Below, one piece after another: positions 17,157-25,953 of a DNA stretch of 64,000 nt. The translations under genes and the position numbers were made by a program. Numbering within the stretch: position 1 is the stretch's first letter; the number at the start of each line of letters is the position of its first letter. The stretch is from Phycisphaerales bacterium (GTDB lineage Bacteria > Planctomycetota > Phycisphaerae > UBA1845 > UTPLA1): the NCBI GenBank assembly GCA_020639075.1, contig JACKHI010000001.1, positions 3,162,001-3,226,000 on the forward strand. The letters are read 5' to 3'. The notes under the pieces were generated by a model. The model worked only from the letters and a program-made list of their open reading frames with translations, made no database searches and had not been told where the DNA came from.

Positions 17157-17888
17157 TCAGCCGCCCATTCCGTTATCGCTGTTCGACAGATCCTGGACTG
17201 TCACACCTGCGGGCGGCGTGAACACGAATTCCTTCGGGTCGATTTTTTCATCGATCTTGATGTCCGTCACAGTCATCGTGGACATGACTTTGCCGTCGGC
17301 GGTATATGCAACCTGCTTGACCGGCAGGCCCGTCGCCTGATCGTAATAGCTCACGGACTTGCTCATCTGGGCCTTCATCATCGGATTCTTGGGCGTCATT
17401 TCCAACACCCAGCACGTCTTGTCGCCGACTTTCTCGTCGGCGATCGGCGTCACGTCGAATTGGTCCCATCCGACGCTGGGATCGAACGGTTCCTGCTCCT
17501 GCTTCCGCACTTTCTGCTTGGTCGCGGTCTTCCCCATCTGGGATTCGCTGTACGACCAACTGTATTCGCCATCGACGACCGAGGTGCCCTTGGTCTCGGT
17601 CTTCTGGTCCATACCGTTTCCCTTCATCTCGGTGACGGAGGTCGACTCCTGTCGCACCAACATCTTGTCGTCTTTCTTCATGTACTTGAAAGTCGCATCG
17701 GTATTCGACTTGATGGACATGCCTGCCTGACTCATGTCCATGGACATGTTCATTTTGTATTGGACGGAATGATGCTTGGCGGCTCGCTCCGAGATCTTCT
17801 TCTGAATTTCCTTGAGTTTTTCGCTGTTGTCGGCCATGGCGACCGAACACGCGACGAGTAGACATACGGCGATCAATCTGCAACGCAT
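17157..17888 (-). CDS. Exported LolA-like protein, unknown function
   Basis: 243 aa with a clear signal peptide (MRCRLIAVCLLVACSVAMADN). The body is strongly polar with many Lys, Met and Asp (SVQYKMNMSMDMSQAGMSIKSNTDATFKYMKKDDKMLVRQEST). DQATGLPVKQVAYTADGKVMSTMTVTDIKIDEKIDPKEFVFTPPAGV is the typical C-terminal pattern of LolA/LolB-like and outer-membrane-lipoprotein-sorting-like domains, with the DPKEFVFTPPAG end. Probably a periplasmic lipid- or lipoprotein-binding fold, but no LolCDE genes are near. Confidence 0.85.
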   Translation of the reverse strand: MRCRLIAVCLLVACSVAMADNSEKLKEIQKKISERAAKHHSVQYKMNMSMDMSQAGMSIKSNTDATFKYMKKDDKMLVRQESTSVTEMKGNGMDQKTETKGTSVVDGEYSWSYSESQMGKTATKQKVRKQEQEPFDPSVGWDQFDVTPIADEKVGDKTCWVLEMTPKNPMMKAQMSKSVSYYDQATGLPVKQVAYTADGKVMSTMTVTDIKIDEKIDPKEFVFTPPAGVTVQDLSNSDNGMGG

Positions 17889-19209
17889 CGGAACCTGCTC
17901 CTTGTTGACTGCAACCTGGCCGGCCCCGACCGCATGTCGGGCGCCGGAAAAGGCAGGATTCTATCGACGTTTTCGCCGCCCCGCCAACGACGACGCTGCT
18001 CCAAATCGGGGCACACTAACGGCCCGTTCATGGCGGTCGAGCGGCCGGTCATAACCCCAGCGGCGCACGGCAGCTACGTCGTGATCGCGAGGCGACGCTA
18101 TCCGGTTGGGCCAGGTTCAGCACGGACGCCAGCTCGAAAGCGGCGCGTGATTCGCGTGGCATCGGAAGGTCCTTATGGGCGGGCGCATGACGGCGCGCAG
18201 CAGTCATGTCGACGGATGTAATGTCGCGATTCGATTTCGAACTGCAACATTCTATGCGATTGCGTCGCGCGCAAAAATCCGGCGCAATGAAGACAAAAGC
18301 ATTGATTTTTGTCGAAGTTGTGATACACTTTGGCACGGGTAGTTGAGTTGGTCTTTAGACGCGAGTAGCAGTAGAGCGAGGCAGACGAGAACTTCATACC
18401 AATGCCATTTATATTTATCCATTGAATTCCAATAGACCCGCCGGTACGAGATTTCGATCGTCGGGTATCGTCTCCGCCGCCTCTCTTCTTCACGCTTCAA
18501 CGGGCCAAACAACCTCGACAATTGATGTTTCGATGATGTGCTGATGCACTGCGCGATGGTTGCGCTTTCGTGTCGACACTCGTGGTCGGACTGCGCATTC
18601 GAATGGCTCGAATTCGCGGCAGCGCCGGGATGTGGATCGATCGCGCGCAGATTCTCCGGCGCGATCGCTGCAACGCGTCGTCATCGAATACTGCTTTCTG
18701 CGCGAGCCGATCGCTTGGTGATGGTGCGCGGTATCAATTGTCGTCCCTATGGAGTTGTTGACGTGAGCGCGTATCTCATTCCAACTCGGACGGTCGCGAC
18801 GAGTTCGCGGCCGGAGCGTTTCTCGACGTACCGCGTCAGGCGGACGGTCGGGATGTGCGTGCAGTCTCATGCGAGGATTTCCGCCCATTGTCGGAGGCGA
18901 CAGTCGGGCGAGTCGATCATCCCTTTGCACAACATAACTCTCGGGTCCGTGGGGTTTGAGGCGTCTGTCGGCGACGTCGTTCGAGAAGCGCATGTGGGGC
19001 GAGGCGAACAGGGCGAACCCTGTCGCAAAGCTCAATACGGGGCAAATGGTGGGCTAACCTTGCTTCCGCACATGCGCCGCTTCGAGACGTCGCCCTCACA
19101 CTCCTCCTGCCCGGGGACGGACACAGCGAACAAGGGCCATCATGCCGCTCATTCCCATCCATCCCGGTCCTCGTTGTCGTCCGTCCCCATCTTTTTCTTT
19201 TTCGTATTC
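17889..19209. other. Gene-poor stretch of 1.3 kb
   Basis: Open frames on both strands (for example 18538-19254 plus, 18490-19035 minus) have Arg/Ser/His-rich, low-complexity translations with no recognisable motif, so I call none. 18290-18420 is more AT-rich than its surroundings and could hold a promoter or small RNA. I see no palindrome family here until 19210. Confidence 0.45.
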
Positions 19210-19238
19210 AGGCATGCCGAGGTTGGGGGTCGGCATGG
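19210..19238. repeat. REP-C in the leader of the first PEP-CTERM gene
   Basis: GGCATGCCGAGG / GTCGGCATGG, one side slightly changed, ends 10 bp before the ATG at 19248. The other two PEP-CTERM genes also have a (half) REP-C in their leaders. Confidence 0.75.
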
Positions 19239-19247
19239 AGAGCGACG

Positions 19248-19979
19248 ATGCTGATGAGGGCGGTTTTTCTTGGATTGATCTTCTACGCCGCGACTTGCGG
19301 CAGGCTCTACGCGTCCGCATTTACGGTCACGGACATGGACATGGGCACGCAGGCTATTTCCGGTAGTGACTGGGACGATGAGGGAGTGATCTTTCCCACC
19401 AATCCGCTTAACACGACGCATCACTCGGCGGTTGGAGAAAACCAGGCGACGACGATTTACGACGTGCTGTGGGGTGACGACGGAGGCGACTTCGACTTCC
19501 AATTCGACCATCGAATCCAGAATTGGCCCATGACTTCGGAAGTCAGTTCTTCTGGCACAATCATCTTCAACACCCACACGGATGTGATGCTCGACTATGA
19601 CTTCGACTATGCGTTCTCCAATCTCTTTTATCCCATACAGATTATCGCGCGGATCAGTGTTGTTCGTGCGACACCGCAACCCCCGTCGGAAACGCTTGTC
19701 GGATACCTGCAAACTGGCGGGGGTGGACCGACCAACGGCGCCGGCGCCGCCGAAACATTTGCCACTGACGGGCACCTCTTGCTTGAAGCCGACAATCGAT
19801 TTCTCATCCTGTACAGAGTCATTTTCCTGGCCGGCGGGAACAGTTCGAGGATCGGCGTTGGCTCGGGATCGCTGCATTACTCGCTGACACCGGTACCGGA
19901 GCCGGGGGTCGCTTGGCTCTGCATCCTGGCGGGTGGCATGGTGCGGCGGCGCGGGCGTCGAAACTGGGGCGACTGGTAA
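19248..19979 (+). CDS. PEP-CTERM sorting-domain protein 1
   Basis: 243 aa. Signal peptide MLMRAVFLGLIFYAATCGRLYASA, then ~190 residues of beta-rich secreted domain with Asp/Gly/Thr-rich strands (ATTIYDVLWGDDGGDFDFQFDHRIQNW). The C-terminus is a PEP-CTERM tail: TPVPEPGVAWLCILAGGMVRRRGRRNWGDW, i.e. VPEP, a short hydrophobic helix and an Arg cluster. Such tails are processed by exosortase; one is encoded at 36291-37226 in this window. Body function unknown. Paralogues follow at 20333 and 21406. Confidence 0.85.
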   Translation: MLMRAVFLGLIFYAATCGRLYASAFTVTDMDMGTQAISGSDWDDEGVIFPTNPLNTTHHSAVGENQATTIYDVLWGDDGGDFDFQFDHRIQNWPMTSEVSSSGTIIFNTHTDVMLDYDFDYAFSNLFYPIQIIARISVVRATPQPPSETLVGYLQTGGGGPTNGAGAAETFATDGHLLLEADNRFLILYRVIFLAGGNSSRIGVGSGSLHYSLTPVPEPGVAWLCILAGGMVRRRGRRNWGDW

Positions 19980-19994
19980 GAGACCCTGTCGCGC

Positions 19995-20079
19995 GGCATG
20001 CCGACCTTGGGGGTCGGCATGGCACCCGGTTGGTTGACCATATCGTCGCGCCCCCACCCTCGAAGTGAGTGGGCCACCC
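19995..20079. repeat. REP-C plus GTCGCGCCCCCA...TGGGCCACCC stem behind PEP-CTERM gene 1
   Basis: REP-C (19995-20028) lies 16 bp after the stop. A second stem follows (about 20044-20079: CGCGCCCCCA ... TGGGCCACC), also found at 23711-23748. It runs straight into TH copy B. The same block recurs 1073 bp further on. Confidence 0.8.
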
Positions 20080-20279
20080 CGGGAATTGTGTCGCCCTTTC
20101 AGGGCTAAACCCGAAGAAGAAAACGCTAACCACGGGTTGCGCTCCGACCGCTAGGCGGTCTCCGCTTCACCCGTGGCTAAAAACTGTCGCTCCTTCGGAG
20201 CTGTGTCGGCCTTGGAGACACTGGCGTTTACGACGGTTCTGCAAATCGGAAATCCTCTCTCGAATTCCAGGACAGCCTC
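20080..20279. mobile_element. TH element copy B
   Basis: All three TH stems are present (GCCCTTTCAGGGC; CCACGGGTTGCGC ... CACCCGTGG; CTCCTTCGGAG). The right terminus AATTCCAGGACAGCCT is kept; the left terminus is replaced after GGGAATT by the GGGCCACC stem. A half REP-C (GGGGTCGGCATGGC, about 20285-20298) follows, again suggesting insertion into a REP-C. Confidence 0.75.
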
Positions 20280-20332
20280 GCCTTTGGGGTCGGCATGGCG
20301 ACCGACGGCCCATTCAACGGAGTGTGAACGTG

Positions 20333-21052
20333 ATGACTCAATTCCTCACTTTGGCGACGATTCTTGCGGCCTGCATGGTTTCGGCCGCCAAGGCAGCCAA
20401 TATCGATGTCTTTGAGATGGGGATGACGACATCCGCATACGTGGATGGCGGGCATGACTCTGAGTCCAATCTGACAGTCATCAACCCGTTTGTCGCCACA
20501 CAGCACGCCCAGTTGGGCCTGACGGAAGTGACGACAATTTATGATCTCGCATGGGGGCCTGACGGCGGCCGATTCGACTTCCTGTTCGATCAGGTCATCG
20601 ACGACAGCGATGACTATGTGTCTTCCGACACCTTTGGTGGCGTAGGAATTATCTCCGACGTCGATTTGTGGCTGGATTACCAGTACACCTACACGTACAG
20701 CCATCTGACCGGGGATTTTGGCATTACAAGTACCACCAGGATCATTCATATCGCTGACGACGGGGATGCGTTTCTGTTGAACGATATTAAGCTCGGCGGC
20801 GCCCGTCGGTTTCAACCGTCGTCCGGCGTCTATATGTCGGCAACTCAGGTACTCCTGGAGGCCGGTGAGCGATATGGAATCTCTTATTTGATCAGGCTCG
20901 ACGCCGCTGAAGAAACGGGCGCTATCGGCTTTGGAAATGGCTCGTTGCACTTCACGTTAACGCCGGTGCCGGAGCCGTCGGTCGCTTGGTTCTGCATCCT
21001 GGCGGGTGGCATGGTGCGGCGGCGTCGGCGTCGAAACTGGGGCGACTGGTAA
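20333..21052 (+). CDS. PEP-CTERM sorting-domain protein 2
   Basis: 239 aa from MTQFLTLATILAACMVSAAKA (signal peptide); the longer frame is translated TH element. The body shares the pattern of its neighbours (TTIYDLAWGPDGGRFDFLFDQVIDDSDDYV; DVDLWLDYQYTYTYSHLTG). The tail is TPVPEPSVAWFCILAGGMVRRRRRRNWGDW. Its first ~29 codons and C-terminal ~30 codons are nearly identical in DNA to protein 3, while the middle differs much more. A putative exosortase substrate. Confidence 0.88.
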   Translation: MTQFLTLATILAACMVSAAKAANIDVFEMGMTTSAYVDGGHDSESNLTVINPFVATQHAQLGLTEVTTIYDLAWGPDGGRFDFLFDQVIDDSDDYVSSDTFGGVGIISDVDLWLDYQYTYTYSHLTGDFGITSTTRIIHIADDGDAFLLNDIKLGGARRFQPSSGVYMSATQVLLEAGERYGISYLIRLDAAEETGAIGFGNGSLHFTLTPVPEPSVAWFCILAGGMVRRRRRRNWGDW

Positions 21053-21067
21053 GAGACCCTGTCGCGC

Positions 21068-21150
21068 GGCATGCCGACCTTGGGGGTCGGCATGGCACCC
21101 GGCTGGTTGACCATATCGTCGCGCCCCCACCCTCGAAGTGAGTGGGCCAC
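21068..21150. repeat. REP-C plus GGGCCACC stem behind PEP-CTERM gene 2
   Basis: Near-identical copy of the 19995-20079 block (REP-C 21068-21101, then the stem to 21150), exactly 1073 bp downstream of it. Confidence 0.82.
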
Positions 21151-21351
21151 CCCGGGAATTGTGTCGCCCTTTCAGGGCTGAACCCGAGGAAAAAAACGCT
21201 AACCACGGGTTGCGCTCCGACCGCCACGCGGTCTCCGCTTCACCCGTGGCTAAAAACTGTCGCTCCTTCGGAGCTGTGTCGGCCTTGGAGACACTGGCGT
21301 TTACGACGGTTCTGCAAATCGGAAATCCTCTCTCGAATTCCAGGACAGCCT
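21151..21351. mobile_element. TH element copy C
   Basis: Almost identical to copy B with 1073-bp spacing, so it was duplicated with the gene rather than inserted afresh. The middle stem differs at its tip (CCGCCACGCGG instead of CCGCTAGGCGG), and one or two other bases vary. Confidence 0.78.
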
Positions 21352-21405
21352 AGCCTTTGGGGTCGGCATGGCGACCGACGGCCCATTCAACGGAGTGTGA
21401 ACGTG

Positions 21406-22125
21406 ATGACTCAATTCCTCACTTTGGCGACGATTCTTGCGGCCTGCATGGTTTCGGCCGCCAAGGCAGCCAATATCGATGTCTTTGAGATGAGTTTTAC
21501 GACATCTGTGCGCATGGACGGCGGGCAAGACAGCGCATATGTACTGGTCCCAACTAATCCACTTGTCACCACGCGTCACGCCCAGTTGGGTCTGACGGAA
21601 GCAACCACTGTGTTCGATCTCGCCTGGGGCCCGGCCGGCGGACGGTTCGACTTTCTCTTCGATCAGGTCATCGACGACAGCGATGACTATGTGGCCTCCC
21701 AGACGGTTGGTGGCGTCAAAGTCACCTCCGACGTCGATCTCTGGCTGGATTACGATTACATCTACTCGTACAGCCATCTGACCGGGGACATTGCCATCAA
21801 CAGTACCATCAGAATCACGCACATCACGGATGACGGCTTTTCCTTCCTGATGAACAGCGTGCTGCTTGGCGGCGCGCCTTGGCTTCGACCACCGTCCGGC
21901 ACTTTCACGTCGACAACTCAGATCCTCTTGGAGGCCGGAGAACGCTATAGCATTTCTTATAACATCAAGCTCGACGCCGCTGAAGAAACGGGCGCTATCG
22001 GCTTTGGAAATGGTTCGTTGCACTTCACGTTGACACCGGTGCCGGAGTCGGGGGTCGCTTGGCTCTTCATCCTGGCGGGTGGCATGGTGCGGCGGCGCGG
22101 GCGTCGAAACTGGGGCGACTGGTAA
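21406..22125 (+). CDS. PEP-CTERM sorting-domain protein 3
   Basis: 239 aa. Signal peptide identical to protein 2. Body: ATTVFDLAWGPAGGRFDFLFDQVIDDSDDYVASQTVGGVKVTSDVDLWLDYDYIYSYSHLTGDIAINS. Sorting tail: TPVPESGVAWLFILAGGMVRRRGRRNWGDW, where the last Pro of VPEP is replaced by Ser, a change inside the motif that may weaken sorting. Part of the three-gene tandem array. Confidence 0.87.
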   Translation: MTQFLTLATILAACMVSAAKAANIDVFEMSFTTSVRMDGGQDSAYVLVPTNPLVTTRHAQLGLTEATTVFDLAWGPAGGRFDFLFDQVIDDSDDYVASQTVGGVKVTSDVDLWLDYDYIYSYSHLTGDIAINSTIRITHITDDGFSFLMNSVLLGGAPWLRPPSGTFTSTTQILLEAGERYSISYNIKLDAAEETGAIGFGNGSLHFTLTPVPESGVAWLFILAGGMVRRRGRRNWGDW

Positions 22126-22140
22126 CAGACCCTGTCGCGC

Positions 22141-22204
22141 GGCATGCCGACCTTGGGGGTCGGCATGGCACCCGGCGAGTTGTCGGGTCGATGACCCGAC
22201 CTAC
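22141..22204. repeat. REP-C and REP-A between convergent genes
   Basis: REP-C (22141-22174) lies 15 bp after PEP-CTERM gene 3, then perfect REP-A (22182-22204), ending 5 bp from the stop codon of the SGNH gene on the other strand. Confidence 0.88.
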
Positions 22205-22209
22205 AGATG

Positions 22210-23514
22210 TTAGGCCGGCGGATTCTGGATTTGATCGAGCAGGTGGCGTTCGATCAGGAATGAGACGATCGCTCTGCCGATGATCAGGCTCCCAGCGCGC
22301 GACGGGTGCGCGTGATCGATGTAGAGGCCTTTGCATTCCTGCGGTTTGCTGCGGCATTGTCGCCGAAGCTCGGGCAGGAGGTCGAGACAGTCGGCGCCGA
22401 TCTCCGCGGCGAACGCTTTGAGTTTTTCCTGTGGAAGGACTGACGCATCCGCATCGAGAATCTGCGACTGCACGGGGACCAACAGGAAGACGAGCGGGAT
22501 CTTGCGCTCGCGGCAGAATGCGGCCATCTTTCGCCAGTCGTTTTCCGCACGTGTCCAGGCCGATCGAACGCGCTGCGTCTCGTTCGGATCGAACAACTCT
22601 TCGAGGTTGAGCTCCTCCGTCGCGACGGCGGCGGCGGCGAGGTCCTTGCCGTAGGCGCGCGTTCGCCCCCAGTCGAAAGCCAATCGCATGAACGCGCTCC
22701 AATGCGGATCGCGGTGCATCTGTGCGAACTCGGGATGCACGCTCGGATCCCAACCGGCTTCGGCATGGAACCCCGATGTGATGTCATTGAGACTGACCTG
22801 CAGAATGACAAGCGCGGGCGAGAGGTCCGCCCCTTCGTGCAGCAGCCAGTCGAGTTCCTGGCTTGGGGCATAGGCGGTTGTTCCGGCGTTTAGTATCGCG
22901 AACTTCTTTCCGTCGTCGCGCTGCGCGAGTGAGTCGGCGACGATTTCGACGAAGCCATCTTCCGCGGGCAGGCGATAAGCGAACGTGACGGAATCGCCGA
23001 GAAGCAGAATGCGCGTTTCATCGCCGAGCGTGCGATGCCAATCCCGTTTGCGAACGCGCAGACCGTAGGAATCGATGAAGACATCGGCCCATTCCGCCAT
23101 GTGGGCGCCGGGGAGATGGGTCCAACCGCGGCGGGGATGGGGTTGAAAGACGCCCGGGCGCGGCAACGGCGGCGGCCAGAAAACGTTCAGCACGCGATCC
23201 GCCGAGAGGATCAGGCAGAACGGCGACGCGGCGATCAGGAGCTTCGGCACAAACGCTCGAACGCCGCGCCGACGAGTTCGCAGGAACAACAGCAGGAACA
23301 GGACGGCCGCAATGCCGTGCGCGAGGCAGACTTCGAGAACGGGGTCGCGGCGCTCCGGCGTCAGTTCGAGCAGCATCGGGTCCGTCGCCTGAATGAGGGC
23401 GGCGCCGAGGGAGATGATCGCGGCGTAGATACCCAGGAAGAGTGAGAGCATGGCGCCGACGACGCGGTTGCCGGCGTGCGCTGTCGTTCGTTGGGAATCA
23501 ATCGGCTGCGACAT
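22210..23514 (-). CDS. Membrane-anchored SGNH/GDSL hydrolase-like protein
   Basis: 434 aa. Three hydrophobic segments in the first ~125 residues (GAMLSLFLGIYAAIISLGAALI; GIAAVLFLLLFL; KLLIAASPFCLILSAD). The catalytic part has ILLLGDSVTFAYRLPAEDGFVEI with nucleophile Ser (GDSxT), an oxyanion Asn in QVSLNDITSGF, and the Asp/His pair in YIDHAHPSRAGS near the C-terminus. This resembles SGNH hydrolases and AlgX/DltD-like acyltransferases of the envelope. No acetyltransferase partner is adjacent, so substrate is unknown. Convergent with the PEP-CTERM array. Confidence 0.85.
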   Translation of the reverse strand: MSQPIDSQRTTAHAGNRVVGAMLSLFLGIYAAIISLGAALIQATDPMLLELTPERRDPVLEVCLAHGIAAVLFLLLFLRTRRRGVRAFVPKLLIAASPFCLILSADRVLNVFWPPPLPRPGVFQPHPRRGWTHLPGAHMAEWADVFIDSYGLRVRKRDWHRTLGDETRILLLGDSVTFAYRLPAEDGFVEIVADSLAQRDDGKKFAILNAGTTAYAPSQELDWLLHEGADLSPALVILQVSLNDITSGFHAEAGWDPSVHPEFAQMHRDPHWSAFMRLAFDWGRTRAYGKDLAAAAVATEELNLEELFDPNETQRVRSAWTRAENDWRKMAAFCRERKIPLVFLLVPVQSQILDADASVLPQEKLKAFAAEIGADCLDLLPELRRQCRSKPQECKGLYIDHAHPSRAGSLIIGRAIVSFLIERHLLDQIQNPPA

Positions 23515-23575
23515 GCGCGGGCCTCTGGTGGATCAGGCCGAGTTTTGAATCGGCCGGATTGGGTTTTGGACGTTG

Positions 23576-23866
23576 GGCATGCCGACCTTGAGGGTCGGCA
23601 TGGCACCCGGCCTCTGCATGCTTGCCTTTTAGGGCAAGCATGGCACCCTGCGTACGCGAATTGTCGGGTCGATGACCCGACCTACAGCTCCCAAAGGCTG
23701 GCACGCAATTGCATCGTCGCGCCCCCAGCGCTGAAGCGATGGGCCACCCGTGCATTCGGCATGCCGACCTTGGGGGTCGGCATGGCACCCGGCCTCTGCA
23801 TGCTTGCCTTTTAGGGCAAGCATGGCACCCTGAGTACGCGAATTGTCGGGGCGATGACCCGACCTA
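23576..23866. repeat. Duplicated REP-C / REP-D / REP-A module
   Basis: Two modules about 182 bp apart: REP-C 23576-23610, REP-D 23616-23648, REP-A 23663-23685, then a CGCGCCCCCA...GGGCCACCC stem (23711-23748), then REP-C 23758-23791, REP-D 23798-23830 and variant REP-A 23844-23866. The REP-C, REP-D and REP-A order and spacing are the same in both. The last copy ends 14 bp from the Fe-S oxidoreductase stop codon. Confidence 0.9.
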
Positions 23867-23880
23867 CGGTTTCGGTGCGA

Positions 23881-25953
23881 CTACGCGCCGGTTTCTGTTT
23901 GCGGTCGCGCGGCGGGTTCGCAGGCCTGCCAGAGGAGTTCGGCGATATCCAGTTGATTGACTTCGCCACGGTCCTTCGCCGAGAGCCCGTCGATGAGCAT
24001 GCGCTGGCAGAACGGGCAGCTCGACGCGACGACATCGGGTTTCGTTTCGAGCAGTTGCTCAGTTCGGCGAATGTTGACGCGCTCCGTGCCCTCTTCCTCT
24101 TCCTTGAACATCTGCGCCCCGCCGGCGCCGCAGCACATGCCGCGATCGCGCGTCTGCGTCGGTTCGAGGACGGTCAGACCGCGAATGCTCTTCAGCGTGT
24201 CGCGCGGTTCCTCGTACACATTGTTATAGCGTCCCATGTAGCAGGAATCGTGATAGGCGACGCGGGCGTTGATCTTGTTCTTGGGCTGGAGCTTGCCCTG
24301 CTTGATGAGCTTCGACAGATAGACGGAGTGATGCACGACATCGAGCTTGGCGCCGAAGTCGGGATATTCGTTGAGCAGCGTGTTGAAGCAGTGCGGGCAC
24401 GTCGTCACGACTGTTCGCGGATTGTAGTTATTCAGTGTCTCGACGTTCATATCGGCGAGCATCTGGAAGAGGAATTCGTTGCCGGCGCGGCGGGCGCAAT
24501 CGCCGGTGCACTGTTCCTCTTCTCCGAGAATCGCGAAGTTGATGCCGGCCATCTTCAGGAGATTCGCCATGGCGCGAGCGATGCGTCGCGCTCGATCGTC
24601 GAATGAAGCGGAGCAACCGACCCAGAAGAGCACATCGGCGTCGGGCTTTTCGGCCATCGTCGGCACGCCGAGGCCCTCGGCCCAGGCGGCGCGATCGGAC
24701 GCGGGGAAGCTCCACGGGTTGGAGTTGGTTTCCAGACCTCGGAACATGTTCTGGAGTTCCGCGGGGAACTCGGCTTTCTCCTGCACGAGATGGCGGCGCA
24801 TGTCCACGATCTTGTCGACATACGTGATGAACACGGGGCATTCCGTCTCGCAGGCGCCGCAGGTGGTGCAGGCCCAGAGGACTTCGGGCTTGATGACGTC
24901 GGGGATGAGGTCCTTCAGCGCGGGCGCGTGGCTGCCGCTGTCGTCCCCACCATTGTCGGCCGCCTGTGTCGCGGCGCCGTTGCCGTTTTTCGGCGCGATG
25001 AGCGCCGTCTGGTTGTTGTAGGCAAAGTCGCGCAGATCGACTGTCAGGTGTTTCGGCGAAAGCAATTTGCCCGTTCCGTTCGCCGGACACTGATCCGTGC
25101 AGCGACCGCACTCGGTGCAGGTGAAGAAGTCGAGCATGGCCTTGGCGCCGAAGTGATCGATGCGGCTGACGCCGAGGGGTTCTTCACGTTCGAGTCGGCC
25201 TTCGAGATCTTCGGTTTTGGGGAGTCGCCCGACGGGCGTGAGGCGCGAGAAGAAGACGTTGGGGAACGACGTGATCTCGTGGAACTGCTTGCAATATGGC
25301 AGGTAATTCAGGAACAGGAGGATAACGCCGACGTGTCCCCAATAGCCGATGTGCTGAAGCGTATGGAGCGTCGATGCGTCGCTATGCTTGAAGAACGAGG
25401 CGAGGTATGAGCCGAGCGGCTCGAACAGGCTGCCGTGCCCGCGAAGTGCGGCCGTCGCACCGTCGTAGAGCACGTCGGTCAGCATGAGCGTCGTGAGGAT
25501 GGCGAGGATCAGATAGCCTTCGAAGTTCAGCGTCATGCGTTTAAGGCGACCGATCGCCCGGTAGTAGAGAAACACGGCGATACCGACGAGCACCAGCACG
25601 ACGAAGCCGTCTTTGATGAGCGAGTAGAGCTTTCCGAGGGGCGCATCCTGATCGAAAATAACGAAGCCGAAATCCTGACTCGCGACGAATCCGCGGGCGA
25701 ACATAATCAGGCCGCGAAGGAGCATGACCATGGCGCCGACGTAGATGAACATGTGTGCGATGCCGGCCCACTTGTGCCGCGGCATGCGCGCCTGGCCGAT
25801 GGCGAACTTGAACATCTTCTTGAACCGGTCGCCGAGCCGATCAACGGGCAGATCGTTCCCGCCGACGGTCATCAGTTTCCAGCGCTTGCGCGCGGAATAG
25901 ATGAACGTGCCCCAAAGCCCGACAAGAAGAACGCCAGCCGCGTAAGGTTGCAT
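23881..25953 (-). CDS. ETF-linked heterodisulfide-reductase-like Fe-S oxidoreductase (HdrD/GlpC-like, membrane)
   Basis: 690 aa from MQPYAAGVLL, with AAAGGTGA 7 bases upstream; the longer frame is not needed. The N-terminal ~230 residues hold about five TM helices (NarI/DsrM-like; WAGIAHMFIYVGAMVMLLRGLIMF with a His that could bind haem). Next come two 4Fe-4S ferredoxin motifs, CTECGRCTDQCP and CTTCGACETECP. Then two CCG-type domains: WVGCSASFDD ... CTGDCARR, CPHCFNTL, HDSCYMGRYN, MCCGAGGAQMF, CPFCQRML. This arrangement is that of EtfB-linked quinone reductases in acyl-CoA oxidation. It likely passes electrons from ETF to quinone. etfA lies upstream on the same strand. Confidence 0.9.
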   Translation of the reverse strand: MQPYAAGVLLVGLWGTFIYSARKRWKLMTVGGNDLPVDRLGDRFKKMFKFAIGQARMPRHKWAGIAHMFIYVGAMVMLLRGLIMFARGFVASQDFGFVIFDQDAPLGKLYSLIKDGFVVLVLVGIAVFLYYRAIGRLKRMTLNFEGYLILAILTTLMLTDVLYDGATAALRGHGSLFEPLGSYLASFFKHSDASTLHTLQHIGYWGHVGVILLFLNYLPYCKQFHEITSFPNVFFSRLTPVGRLPKTEDLEGRLEREEPLGVSRIDHFGAKAMLDFFTCTECGRCTDQCPANGTGKLLSPKHLTVDLRDFAYNNQTALIAPKNGNGAATQAADNGGDDSGSHAPALKDLIPDVIKPEVLWACTTCGACETECPVFITYVDKIVDMRRHLVQEKAEFPAELQNMFRGLETNSNPWSFPASDRAAWAEGLGVPTMAEKPDADVLFWVGCSASFDDRARRIARAMANLLKMAGINFAILGEEEQCTGDCARRAGNEFLFQMLADMNVETLNNYNPRTVVTTCPHCFNTLLNEYPDFGAKLDVVHHSVYLSKLIKQGKLQPKNKINARVAYHDSCYMGRYNNVYEEPRDTLKSIRGLTVLEPTQTRDRGMCCGAGGAQMFKEEEEGTERVNIRRTEQLLETKPDVVASSCPFCQRMLIDGLSAKDRGEVNQLDIAELLWQACEPAARPQTETGA

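Noticed and set aside
18538..19254. 238-aa plus-strand open frame upstream of the PEP-CTERM array
   Set aside because: Composition is Arg/Ser/His-rich with no hydrophobic core or motif, and it overlaps the real start of PEP-CTERM gene 1.
19149..20057. 302-aa minus-strand open frame
   Set aside because: Antisense to PEP-CTERM gene 1 and its flanking palindromes; contains translated REP peptides.
23476..23814. Open frame with repeated HADLGGRHGTR and MPTLGVGMAPG peptides
   Set aside because: It is entirely translated palindromes; the peptide repetition comes from the DNA repeats.
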